A DNA stretch of 64,000 nt, from positions 3,038,001 to 3,102,000 of the forward strand of contig JBHGNT010000015.1 of NCBI GenBank assembly GCA_043228905.1, read 5' to 3'. Made by a program: the position numbers and the translations under genes. Shown one piece after another: positions 1 to 10,384 of the stretch; within the stretch, counting starts at the first letter, position 1; each line of letters begins with the position of its first letter. Under the pieces are notes generated by a model. It ran no database searches. It was not told the origin of the DNA and was given only the letters and a program-made list of their open reading frames with translations. The stretch is from Azolla caroliniana. Its lineage: Eukaryota > Polypodiophyta.

Positions 1-1500
1 TCCAATTCGGTGTCATTCATTAAAACAGTATTTGCATTCACCCTTGGAGCATTTTCCTCCGTACTTTGTCTTTTTCTCTTCATGAGATCCACAAGAAGAT
101 CGTGGAACTCCTTCTTCGCTATTCTGAGTAATTCCCGAAGCGAAAATTCTACCTGGCTATCAAGGATTCTCTCCTCGAACACCTTTTTCAAGTCCGTTTG
201 TTGTTCGATGTCCGAGGCAAGCTTGAATGCCGGAATTTTCTTTTCTTTTCCCTTCCCTCCAGAGTTCCAGCTTTCTAGTGTCTTCGATGGTCCGGCCGCA
301 TCATCCGTGCACCGTCATTTCTCGTCTATATACACTTCATGCAATTGACATAAGGCGTACGCGCTACTCTTATCAACGGGGCACTCCCATCCCGTAGCTT
401 CATAGATGCCTTCCGCGGTGCTTCGGATCTCATTGGAGTCAGTTTTCTTGGGGTTTTCTAGCACATCCGGCCAAAAAGACGCCTTTGCTCCCGATGACTC
501 ACCCACACTTATTCCCGCAGTTGTCGAATAATTACCTTTCGCCGCTATTTCCTCCTCTAGGACATTCTTCATGCCGCTTTCCGAAAGTTCAGTCGGAGTG
601 GCTTCCAAGAGTCCATCGAATGAATCTGATTTCCCTTTTAGTAGATAAGATCTCGTCGTAACGCCTCCTTGTGCTCATCGCAATCCCTCCAATCATGTTC
701 AGTGTTATCATCCGACTTCTTCACCATCGCGATTTTTAGATTCTCCATCTCCTTCAGCAACTGCTCCACCGTGGTTGCGTCGAATACCTTCTCGGTCGTA
801 GTCTCTCAAGCCCGCGGTTGATGGTCTTCCAATCCGGATCTCAGTTTCAGAATCGGTTCCAAAACCCTCTTTTCTTCGTTAGCAAGCCATTGCCCCCTCT
901 TTGTGTATTGTGCAACGATATCTCGCACGTTATCCCATGTATCGGTGAGGCCACTCTCGGTGGTCGTGTCCTCCAAAAGCACTCCAAGTTCTTTCCAGTC
1001 CTAGATGTCCACGGCTCGTAGGAACATGATCACTTTGTCCGGTGCGAGGATAGCTTGATCTCTCGCAGACAACCTCCCGAACCAACTTTCGAATGCCGAA
1101 AACACATTGAGGACCTTCATCCCCTTGTCCGGTGTTTCCACCCAATCTTCGAATCCTCTCCTCATTGCCTTGGACGAGTCCTCGATGGCGAACGTGGTCT
1201 TTAGGGCCACTTCAAATGCTTCCCATGTCGGATTCTGTTGTCGTATCCCATGGATACTCCCTTGAAGACCGTCGGTCGCCACCCGGTTGAAAATGTCACT
1301 TGTAATCCTTTCGAAATTCCGCACTGTAGCATTTCCGCCTTGTAATCTCGCAAATACCGTGACACATCTTTCCCTTTGAATTGCCCATTCCGTTGCACAA
1401 GCCGCTCTACTGCCGCCACAATCTCCGACATTGTACGTTGTTCTTGTAGCATCCACTCAAACATCGTCATCATGTTGTTAGCCTCTGGTTGAATTTCCAT
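1..1500 (-). pseudogene. gag-like frame of LARD1 (pol-less LTR element), cut by the window edge
   Basis: Gag-like protein of an LTR retrotransposon, presumed to form the particle that packages element RNA. The best start is the ATG at 1498-1500, just downstream of the LTR and primer binding site. The N-terminus is rich in Met and Glu and carries a GKDVSRYLRDYK motif that is also present in LARD2 (42681 downward). A frameshift lies near 1300, where the frame ending after LQVT gives way to the frame reading FNRVATDGLQGSIHGIRQQ. Further stops occur near 1004 and 810. The downstream part (LLEDTTTESGLTDTW, QYTKRGQWL) has the look of a plant retroelement Gag. The frame continues in broken pieces (for example 315-608) to the left edge. 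No protease, reverse transcriptase or integrase is seen. The call rests on position next to the LTR and similarity to LARD2. Confidence 0.7.
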
Positions 1501-1516
1501 CTCCTTGCCACCCGGT

Positions 1517-1534
1517 TTCACGTCGGGTTCACCA
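1517..1534 (-). promoter_or_regulatory. Primer binding site matching tRNA-Trp, LARD1
   Basis: The plus strand reads TTCACGTCGGGTTCACCA, which I recognise as the 3' end of plant cytosolic tRNA-Trp plus CCA. On the minus strand it is therefore a primer binding site, 4 nt downstream of the LTR end. The same 18 nt occur in LARD2 at 42698-42715. Confidence 0.85.
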
Positions 1535-1538
1535 CTTG

Positions 1539-2260
1539 TGTCGTGCCTTTCGGTTCCAGATCGTTGCGTGAGTCGGGTGGGAACCACTAAGGTTTTGACT
1601 AGGAGAAAGAAGAATATGAGATAAGGCTAGTAATGAATAGGTAGAAAGAGAGGTAAGTTATGAATCTCGTGAATCCCACGAGTTTAGTGTATTTAATCAA
1701 TATTTAGATAGTAGGAGACAATTTAGATGACAAATTCGTGAATCCTACGAATATATTATATTGGTCAATCCTTACAAAATAATCAACCCCCATATACATC
1801 TTTCTCTCCTCCTTATATAAGGATGGGAGAGACTAACCATAACTTCCTGCTTTTCTAAAGTGTTCATGCACACTAAATGTGCATGAGTTGCTTTTTCCAC
1901 TATGTTTTTATTTCCTAGATATAGTGCTCATGCACGCTAGATGTGCACGAGTATTTTTTTGATTGGTTTATATTTTTCTTGTAAATAAAGTATTCACGCA
2001 CTTAAAAAATGCATGATTTACCTTTTAATAAAGGTAGGCATAAATAAAAGTCTTATATCTATTAAATCTATATTTATAATACTTATGATTAGTTAATACA
2101 ATGGTAAAGTTTTGGTTTATTTACATGAAGGTACAGGGTTCGAATCCTGCCCTATGCATGTAATAAATATTTTAATATTTTCTTTTATTTATATATATGT
2201 ACATAAATCGAATATATTATTTTTACATTTTTCACGTAGTGTGCAAACTACACTACGACA
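1539..2260 (-). repeat. LTR of LARD1 (5' LTR, minus strand)
   Basis: A 722-bp LTR that reads TGTCGTAGTG at its minus-strand start and GGCACGACA at its end. It is clearly homologous along its length to the LARD2 LTRs (34864-35619 and 42720-43393). It contains a tRNA-like segment (about 2087-2160), two CTCATGCAC-type palindromes (near 1866-1890 and 1926-1952) and a terminal palindrome around GTAGTGT/ACACTAC at 2237-2257. The outer flank on the right is CCGTG. The other LTR lies outside the window, so the TSD cannot be tested. Confidence 0.85.
2094..2147 (+). other. tRNA-like A box / B box pair inside the LARD1 LTR
   Basis: TAATACAATGG (2094-2104) differs at one position from the pol III A-box consensus TRGYNNARNGG. 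GGTTCGAATCC (2137-2147) is a perfect B box. Their starts are 43 nt apart, as in a tRNA gene. A 4-bp stem CAGG/CCTG encloses the B-box loop. I see no full cloverleaf, so this is a SINE-like or tRNA-derived segment rather than a tRNA gene. Confidence 0.6.
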
Positions 2261-2297
2261 CCGTGACTCCTCATATTAAGCATTGTACAATATGAGT

Positions 2298-4030
2298 CTA
2301 CTTCAATGATACTATCCTTCTCTCCTTCTCTTCAAACCAAAGGTTAAATATATCCCTCCAACAAATGTTTGATGTCTCTAGAGCATTCAAGGATATAAAC
2401 ATCAAAGTATCTAAAGTTTCCAAAGATAAACCATTTCTAATATCATTTTTTATGATATTTTGACGTGAAAAGCCTCGTTCACATGCAACTGTACTAATAG
2501 GAATAGTCATAATAGTTGTCACAATTGCATAATACCCTGAAATAATTGCCACCAAGATTGTGCTTTGCAACAAATATCCCATGCATGATGCATTCCTCTT
2601 CCTTTAGAAGTTCTAACTAACAAGCATACCAACAAAATTTTCTCGTTCATTGAAGCATCTTTTCATGTCAACAATTTCCCTATCAATATTAAACTTCCCA
2701 ATAAGTTTGTGCAACCATTCGTTTGTCTTTTTCTCTCTTTCATTTTCCTCAATGGGATATGAAGATGGATTGAACAACTTTACAACATTGAAAAATGTAA
2801 CATCCGAGAAACAATTGTTTAAGGCATCAATAACATGTTGGACAAAGTCTTTTCCAATGCTAATGCATTCCTCCAAACTATCAATTTCCTCATTACCATG
2901 AAACATATTCAAGTTGAAATCGCTATCTTCATTCTCACTATCAAGACCACTCATTAGGCTTCTCGATCGTTTTGTTACCTCCTTTGGGTTTGGAATTGGT
3001 ATAAACTTCAATGGATGTGAATGAGTAACATTATTACCTCCAATATATGTGAGTATGCCATCTTTCACATTAGATAGAAATTTTGGAAGAAACATAGACC
3101 CGGTGCCAAATGATTCAAAAGATAAATATCGTATTTGAAGTTTCTCATGGATGATATCCAAGTGAACACCAATCATAGTTACATCCATTAATTCCCTTTG
3201 GAACTGCTCATTTAATTTATTTAATTCCACAAGAATATCTGCCAATAGGTGTAACATAAATTGCACTTGAAATATAGTAGCATACTTGTACCATTTTTTC
3301 TCATGTTTTTCCCATTGTTCTAAAATTACAGGCATAAGTGTAACTAGTCTCTCCATTACTTGGCCTCGAGATAACCATCTTATGGAGTGAATTTGAAGCA
3401 CCTTCAAATCACCCTTCCCATGTCGTTTCATTATTTCTTTTAGCTCCTTGTGTCTATTAGTTGACTTTTCCAACCAAGAGTATACTTTATTTGCAAATGG
3501 ATCAAGGAAGTTAAACACATGTGCATGAGACATTATAGATGCATATTTTATGGCAAGTGCTTCATGATGTGCAATGCAATGCACTCCCAAAATATTAGTC
3601 ATCATGGATTGAAACTTAGAAATTGCATTGTTGTTCTTCCCTATCATAGATGATGCCCCATCACTTGCAAAAGCCACTAGTTTTTTTAAATCGAAATTGC
3701 TCTCCAAAATGAATTCATTGATAGTATTATAGATATCTTCAGCTTTAACATTTTCCACCGGAAGAAGACACACAAATTTACAATGTGGCTCCCCTTTGCC
3801 ACCTTCACTTAAGTACAAGACATAGATAATGAGGTGTTTTACCAATGTACGATCAATGCTTTCATCAATCAAGATGGAGAAAAATGGACTTCCACGAATT
3901 TTATCATACAAGAGTTTTCTTGTGTGGTTCTTAATTGCCATTAAGAATTCTCTTGTAGATTTAGCATTAGCATAAGCACCATATTCATTTGAGGCCGAGG
4001 CATTTGGAGTACCAAGTTCTCTTTGTAACT
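2298..4030 (-). pseudogene. hAT-superfamily transposase-like pseudogene
   Basis: A long minus-strand frame (3941 to 2613) carries an RNase-H-like transposase core: SILIDESID near its start, FASDGASSMIGK (the DGAS motif) and LGVHCIAHHEALA, as in hAT/ZMYM-type (DUF4371-like) proteins. After two in-frame stops (2613-2615 and 2604-2606) the same frame continues from 2582 to 2298 with the hAT C-terminal dimerisation domain, including TVACERGFS. About 27 further codons are open upstream of Met 3941, back to a stop near 4028. No BED zinc finger is visible, so the N-terminus is missing or in an unrecognised exon. No terminal inverted repeats were found around it. Decayed transposase is most likely. 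A spliced domesticated gene is possible because the stops could sit in a short intron. Confidence 0.8.
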
Positions 4031-4082
4031 TACATTATTTTACATATTTCTCTAATGGAATATCATTGTGTGAATGTTAATG

Positions 4083-4495
4083 TGCAGAAGCGTTAGACAG
4101 AACCGGCTCAGCCGGATAGCAACAGAGAATAAGATGAAGGTTTAATGGAGAAGCTTAATACACATAGAGTATACACGGGAGAGACAGAGAGAGCAGAACG
4201 TAAACGTTGATTCAAAATGTAAAGAATCGGATATTATTCTTGTGAAGCGGAAGAGATGTGAGTTATGTGTGTGTATGAGAGAGACAGAGTGTGTGAGTGA
4301 GTGAGTGAGTGAGAGAGACAAGGAGTAAGACACAGAGAATACGCAAGGTAAAGTATATTAACAAAGGAGAAAGACTCAACAACATACAAGGTGGGAGGAG
4401 GGTGCTTTATATAGTCACCCTCTCTCTTCATTAACTACAAGACTCATGGAGCATGGGGAATGTGAAAGCTCATAAGTTATGTGTTATTGGGTTCA
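4083..4495 (-). repeat. Probable 3' LTR of the chromovirus
   Basis: Directly downstream (minus strand) of the chromodomain lies a purine tract TGTAGGGGGT and then a segment with TG...CA ends, TGAACCCAAT to CTTCTGCA. It contains a minus-strand TATA box (CTATATAAAG near 4412) and a GA/GT-rich leader with a GTGA microsatellite at 4285-4312. No partner LTR was found, so the borders are inferred. Confidence 0.5.
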
Positions 4496-4726
4496 ACCCC
4501 CTACATTCCATTGTGTCTTCCATCGTGTCCATGACATTATCACGAATGACCTCTGAAGCATACTGTAAATGTGTAACCAATCCCATGTGGCGTCCGAAAT
4601 GGGGTAACCTTTCCATAAGACCAAATATTGGAGTTGTCGACGACGATAGCGGGAGTCAAGGATTGGTCAACCTCATATTCGTCCCCCATCGACAATTCCA
4701 TAGGTGGCGATGGAGGAGGTTGTCGT
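4496..4726 (-). pseudogene. Chromodomain end of a chromovirus (Ty3/Gypsy) polyprotein
   Basis: Minus-strand reading gives GDEYEVDQSLTP and then, after a frameshift near 4610, QYLVLWKGYPISDATWDWL, the typical chromodomain core (YLVKWKGY...ATWEP type). Chromodomains of chromoviruses follow the integrase and direct insertion to particular chromatin. It is the direct continuation of the integrase tail at 10146-10384, from which it was separated when Copia A inserted between 4726 and 10141. Confidence 0.8.
4722..4726. repeat. Left TSD of Copia A (GTCGT)
   Basis: GTCGT immediately precedes the LTR start TGTTGGG and is repeated at 10141-10145 immediately after the 3' LTR. Five base pairs is the normal Copia duplication. 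Confidence 0.95.
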
Positions 4727-5347
4727 TGTTGGGATTACGGTCCCTCCGGATGGGATGGTCGGATGTCCGGGAATCGGGAATGAAGACCCGGTTCCGGAGC
4801 CGGATGATGAAGACCCGGTTCTGGATCCGGATGATGAAGACCCCGGCTACGGAGCCGGATGACGAATGTACCCGGAGAGAGATCCGGATGCGGGGACATA
4901 TTTGTGAATATGTTTGCCAAGGGCCCTCGAGGCTATATTTGTAAATAGCCCGAAAGTCATATGTGTATAAATATGACTTAGGGCAAACAGTTTTATGTTG
5001 CTGCTGTAAGTTGTTGCTTCTTGTGTATTGCCACTCTTAGCTGAGAAAGAGAGTGAAGAGAGCAGCCGAGAGAGAGAGAGAGACGAAGAGGTCGTTGCCT
5101 CTGTGTATTACCGCCGCCTGTGGCGAAGACAGTGAGCTCAAGGTTGTTGCCTTGTAGCTTCACCATTGTACATCTCTGTTTATAGTGATAGTTGGAGTTT
5201 GAGGACTCCCGTGGTTTTTCCCATTTAGGGTTTTCCACGTAAAACATCCTGTGCACTCTTCTCTCTATTGTCTTCGTGCATTTTCTATTTCCTGTTTTCT
5301 GTGAGTTGATCCTATTCCTCGGTTGTGGCCGAGCACTGTGTTTAACA
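4727..5347 (+). repeat. 5' LTR of Copia A
   Basis: A 621-bp LTR starting TGTTGGGATT and ending GTTTAACA. The U3 part contains GC-rich GATGATGAAGACCC/CGGAGCC minisatellite units (about 4780-4870). A TATA box TATAAATA lies at 4966-4973, followed by a leader with a (GA)n run near 5065-5083. Confidence 0.95.
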
Positions 5348-5350
5348 AAG

Positions 5351-5362
5351 TGGTATCAGAGC
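5351..5362 (+). promoter_or_regulatory. Primer binding site, initiator tRNA-Met (Copia A)
   Basis: TGGTATCAGAGC, the standard plant Copia primer binding site complementary to the 3' end of initiator tRNA-Met, three bases after the LTR. Confidence 0.95.
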
Positions 5363-5378
5363 GACGGTAACACAGAAA

Positions 5379-8300
5379 ATGGAAGGCGGCGGTAGTGGGC
5401 CTCCGGGCATGATGGTGTTGAACTCACAGAACTACGCCGACTGGAAGATAAAGATGGAAGACCTTCTCATCGTCCGAGACCTGTATGAACCGATCGACAA
5501 TGCCGAGATACCCAAGGGGGTAATAGAGTCGGAGTGGAAGCTCCTGAACCGGAAAGCCGTAGTGACGATCCGGCAATATGTCGATGTAAGTGTCCTGCAA
5601 CATGTGGCGAACGATACGAACGCCTATGAGATGTGGCAGAAGCTGTCCGGACTGTATGAGAGGAAGAATGCTCTGACCCGGACCTCCCTGATGAGGAAGA
5701 TAGTGAATCTTAAGTACCGGGACGGCGAGAGCATGGTCGAACACGTCAGCACGTTCATGGGATTCGTGAATCAGCTTGCGGCGATCAAGTTCCCGTTGGA
5801 TGACGCAATGCAAGCCATCATGCTGATGTGTACCCTTCCGGAGAGCTGGGAGAACTTGGTAGTTACTCTCAGCACCTCCTGTAAGGAAGAGAACTTGTCT
5901 TTACTAACGGTAAAGACAAGTATTCTAAATGAAGAAGCGCGTCGGAGAGACAAAGAACCGGCCTCCGACTCGAAGGCGCTGCTTACCGAATCGGAACGGG
6001 GAAGACAACGGAACCGGAGTCCGCAAAGACGGGAGAAGTCGGGGACACGGTCGCAGTCGAGGGGAAGACCTACATGCTTCTACTGTGGGAAGCCGGGGCA
6101 CTTCCAGAAGAACTGTCGGCATTTCCGGAAAGACAACGGAACCGACGGTACCGATTCGAAGAAGTCACCGGAGCGAAACGGTGCATACCGGGGAGCCACG
6201 GACCGGAGAGGTCCGGATCGGCGAGGGCAGGACCGGAAAGGAACGACGGCACTCGCGGCAAGTGAAGAAGAGATAATGCTCATTACCGAAGAGAGGGAGC
6301 TGAACCTTGCCGGTGAAGAGATGACCTGGGTGGTCGATTCCGGAGCGTCGTTCCACCTGACCCCGGAGAAGAAATACTTCTCATCCTACACAGCCGGTGA
6401 GCACGGCTGTGTCCGGATGGGAAATGAAGGTACATGCCGGATTGCCGGCATAGGAGACGTGTGGCTGATGACATCAACCGGATGCAAGATGCTGCCGAAG
6501 GATGTCCGACACGTTCCGGAGGTTCGGTTGAACCTGATTTCGGCCGGGAGGCTAGACGATGAAGGCTACACGGGTAGCATCCGGAACGGTGTCATGAAGT
6601 TCAGCAAAGGGAGCCTGATAGTGGCTCGGGCCCGGAAGGTCAACACACTGTACCTGATGAATTCCCAGCTATGTCCGGAGGAGCTGAACGTGGCAGCTGA
6701 CACTGCCGGTGAGCTGTGGCACAAGAGACTGTGCCACATGAGCGAGAAGGGGATGAAGAGGCTTGCCGAAGACAGCCTGATACCGGTACAGCACGTACAC
6801 CTGGGGAAGTGTACCGACTGTCTGGCCGGTAAGCAAAACCGGACCTCCTTCCGCTCAAGACCACCGATGAGACGTAGTGTACCATTGGAGTTGGTGCACA
6901 CTGACGTGTGTCAAGTAGAAACGAAGTCACATGGCGGAGCCCAGTACTTCGTGACATTCATTGATGACCACAGCCGGAAGCTGTGGACGGCACCGTTGAA
7001 GACAAAGGACCAAGTGTTGTGCGTCTTCAAAGAACTCCACGCGAGAGTGGAAAGGGAATCCGGCAAGAAGCTGAAAGCGATACGAGCGGATAACGGAGGG
7101 GAATACCGGGGGCAGTTCGAGGAGTACTGTCGCTCGAAGGGAATCCGGCTCGAGTTTACTGTGCCGAAGACGCCGGAACTGAACGGGCTGGCCGAGAGGA
7201 TGAACTGGACCATAATGGAGAGGGTCCGGAGTATGCTGGCGCATGCGAAATTACCCAAGGGGTTTTGGGCTGAGGCAATGTCGACGGCGACATACGTGAT
7301 AAACAGATCACCCTCAGTACCTTTGGACGGAGACACGCCGCAGAGAGTGTGGACTGGTAGGGAAGTATCCTACCGGCATCTGAAGGTGTTCGGGTGTCTC
7401 GCATATGTGCATGTGGCAAAGGACCGGAGAGGAAAGCTAGATCCAAAGACCCGGCCATGCATATTCCTCGGTTACGGCGATGACGAGTTCGGCTACCGAG
7501 TATGGGACCCGGTCGACAAAAAGATATTCCGGAGTCGTGATATCCTCTTCATGGAGGACAAGACGCTCGCCGACTGGGAGTCGGAGAAGAAGATGAAGAG
7601 CTCCAAGTCGACCGGTGAGGATCAACTCTACGAGGAGTAGTCCCGACCGGCAAGGGACCGGTTAGCACTCGAAGATCCGGCCGAAGATGGTGAAGAAACA
7701 GAACCGGCCGAGGAAGATGAAACTGATACCGGAACCGGCCCCGATCCCGAAATGGTTTCGGATGAAGAGGAAACGGAGGAGCCGGTTACCGAAGCTCCGG
7801 AACGGAGATACCCTCTAAGAGAGAGAAGGGCCCCCCGGAGATTTCCGGAACCAGAGCACGTGCTGCTAACCGACGAGGGGGAGCCGGAGAGTTTTGAAGA
7901 AGCAAAGCTTGACACCCATAGCCGCAGGTGGTTAAGTGCCATGCAGGAGGAGATGAATTCCCTGCATGAGAACCACACATATGAACTTGTGGAGTTGCCG
8001 AAAGGAAAGCGGGCACTTCGAAACAAGTGGGTGTTCAAGCTGAAACCGGGAGATGCCGGAAACCCCCCGAGATACAAAGCCAGGATCGTGGTGAAGGGGT
8101 TCCAGCAGAAGAAGGGCGTCGACTTCGACGAGATATTTGCCCCGGTAGTGAAGATGACCTCCATCCGGACGATGTTGAGCATAGCGGCAAGCATGGACCT
8201 CGAGGTAGAACAGATGGACGTGAAGACGGCATTCCTTCACGGTGACCTCGAAGAAGAGATCTACATGCAGCAACCGGAAGGATTCGAGAAGAAAGGGAAG

Positions 8301-9452
8301 GAGCACCTGGTATGCCGGTTGAAGAAGAGCCTTTACGGACTGAAGCAGGCTCCCCGGCAATGGTACCGGAAGTTCGACTCTTTCATGACCGACGAAGGGT
8401 ACCACAAAACGCAGTCCGATCACTGCGTGTTTGTGAAGAAGTTCGAAGGAGGAGACTTTCTAATACTCCTCCTGTACGTGGACGACATGTTGATCGTCGG
8501 ACGGGACCAGGTCAAGATACGGATGCTGAAGAAAGCGCTTCACCGAACCTTCTCAATGAAGGACCTGGGTCCGGCGAGGCAAATACTAGGGATGCACATC
8601 ATCCGGGACCGGAAGAAGAAGCAGTTGTGGCTATCACAGGAGAAGTACGTGACAAAGGTGCTTCACCGGTTCAACATGTCGGAAGCAAGACCGGTCGGGT
8701 CAACCCTCCCGGCAAACTGCAAGTTGTCCAGCAAGCAAAGCCCCAAGACAAAGGCTGAGAAGGAGGACATGATGAAAGTACCATATGCCTCTGCCGTAGG
8801 AAGCTTGATGTACGCAATGGTGTGTACAAGACCGGACATAGGATATGCAGTCGGAGTGGTGAGCCGGTACATGAGCAATCCCGGCAAGGAGCACTGGAAC
8901 GCGGCCAAGTGGATACTCCGATACCTGAAGGGCACGGCAAACGTGTGCCTCCGATTCGGCTTCGGTAAGCCCGAACTCAACGGCTTTACCGATTCGGATA
9001 TGTCGGCTGATGCAGATACCAGCCGGTCCACATCAGGGTATGTGATGACGTATGCAGGGGGAGCTGTTTCGTGGCAGTCGAGGCTGCAGAAGACGGTTGC
9101 GTTGTCAACCACGGAGGCGGAGTACATGGCGGCTGTTGAAGCCGGCAAGGAAATAATATGGATGAAGGACTTCATTAGAGAGCTCGGTATCCGGCAGGAG
9201 GAGTACCGACTCTACTGCGACAGTCAGAGTGCCATCCACCTTGCGAAGAACGCGGCCTATCACTCCCGGACGAAGCACATCCAGCGAAGATATCACTGGA
9301 TCCGGGAAAGGATAGAAGACCAGGAGTTCGTGCTGACGAAGATCCACACGGACGAGAACGGGTCAGATATGCTGACCAAAGTGCTCACGCCTGACAAGCT
9401 GGAAGCGTGCCGGAAGAGGGTCGGACTGGAAAGACATCCCATGCCGAAGTGA
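5379..9452 (+). pseudogene. Copia A gag-pol polyprotein, broken by one stop codon
   Basis: A single frame of about 1357 codons. In order: Gag with a CCHC knuckle (CFYCGKPGHFQKNC near 6074), aspartic protease (WVVDSGASFHLT near 6330), GAG-pre-integrase zinc region (LWHKRLCHMS), integrase with D, D and E in HTD, RADNGGEY and ELNGLAERMN, reverse transcriptase with MDVKTAFLHGDL and LLYVDDMLIVG, and RNase H with FTDSDMSADADTS and STTEAEYMA. TAG at 7638-7640 stands where Copia B has CAG, between integrase and reverse transcriptase. In the conserved MNRTI of integrase, A has Trp (TGG) where B has Arg (CGG). Both are C-to-T changes, the type expected from methylated-cytosine decay. The remaining frame is open, so the element was recently coding. 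Confidence 0.95.
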
Positions 9453-9462
9453 AGGGGGAGTT

Positions 9463-10140
9463 TGTTGGGATTACGGTCCCTCCGGATGGGATGGTCGGAT
9501 GTCCGGGAATCGGGAATGAAGACCCGGTTCCGGAGCCGGATGATGAAGACCCGGTTCCGGATCCGGATGATGAAGACCCCGGCTACGGAGCCGGATGACG
9601 AATGAACCCGGCTACGGAGCCGGATGATGAAGACCCCGGCTACGGAGCCGGATGACGAATGTACCCGGAGAGAGATCCGGATGCGGGGACATATTTGTGA
9701 ATATGTTTGCCAAGGGCCCTCGAGGCTATATTTGTAAATAGCCCGAAAGTCATATGTGTATAAATATGACTTAGGGCAAACAGTTTTATGTTGCTGCTGT
9801 AAGTTGTTGCTTCTTGTGTATTGCCACTCTTAGCTGAGAAAGAGAGTGAAGAGAGCAGCCGAGAGAGAGAGAGAGACGAAGAGGTCGTTGCCTCTGTGTA
9901 TTACCGCCGCCTGTGGCGAAGACAGTGAGCTCAAGGTTGTTGCCTTGTAGCTTCACCATTGTACATCTCTGTTTATAGTGATAGTTGGAGTTTGAGGACT
10001 CCCGTGGTTTTTCCCATTTAGGGTTTTCCACGTAAAACATCCTGTGCACTCTTCTCTCTATTGTCTTCGTGCATTTTCTATTTCCTGTTTTCTGTGAGTT
10101 GATCCTATTCCTCGGTTGTGGCCGAGCACTGTGTTTAACA
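9463..10140 (+). repeat. 3' LTR of Copia A
   Basis: 678 bp, starting TGTTGGGATT after the purine tract AAGGGGGAG (9452-9460). It matches the 5' LTR apart from one base and an extra 57 bp (about 9601-9657) made of additional minisatellite units containing GGCTACGGAGCCGGATGA. Confidence 0.95.
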
Positions 10141-10145
10141 GTCGT
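10141..10145. repeat. Right TSD of Copia A (GTCGT)
   Basis: Identical to 4722-4726. Confidence 0.95.
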
Positions 10146-10384
10146 CTCGGAATTCGAGGAGGGAAACATGAAAAACATTGTGAATCTTGAATGTTGGAGG
10201 AAGTGCTAACCAGAAGGCGATTGGGTTGATACGCTTAATGATACGGAAGGGGCCTAGTCTTTTGTAGTCCAATTTTGTACAAGGACATGTGGTGCCGATG
10301 TGGCGACGTAACAGCCAAACCATGTCCCCGACTGCAAACGTCTGTGCAGCCAAGCAATGTCGGTCCGCTTGATCTTTATACTGG
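10146..10384 (-). pseudogene. Chromovirus integrase C-terminal region (fragment)
   Basis: Minus-strand reading [41 protein letters not shown] is the C-terminal integrase region of chromoviruses (GPY/F-type module followed by VFHVSLL). It continues in frame to the left into 4726 once Copia A and one GTCGT are removed. It continues in frame to the right into 21593-22785 once the 11.2-kb insertion and one TATACTGG are removed. The original polyprotein therefore ran from high to low coordinates. Confidence 0.9.
10377..10384. repeat. Left 8-bp TSD (TATACTGG) of the 11.2-kb insertion
   Basis: TATACTGG occurs here and again at 21593-21600. Keeping one copy restores the integrase reading ...[11 protein letters not shown] on the minus strand. 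Confidence 0.9.

Larger units (their letters stand above)
4727..10140 (+). mobile_element. Copia A: full-length Ty1/Copia retrotransposon
   Basis: A 5414-bp element with 5' LTR 4727-5347, primer binding site 5351-5362, gag-pol 5379-9452, polypurine tract 9452-9460, 3' LTR 9463-10140 and a perfect 5-bp TSD (GTCGT). It sits inside a chromovirus integrase/chromodomain frame on the opposite strand. By eye, the two LTRs differ only by one C/T change and a 57-bp minisatellite length difference, so insertion was fairly recent. One nonsense codon breaks the polyprotein. Confidence 0.95.

Noticed and set aside
2087-2160. A tRNA gene
   Set aside because: A and B boxes are present, but acceptor, D and T stems do not pair properly, and the same segment recurs in other LTRs.
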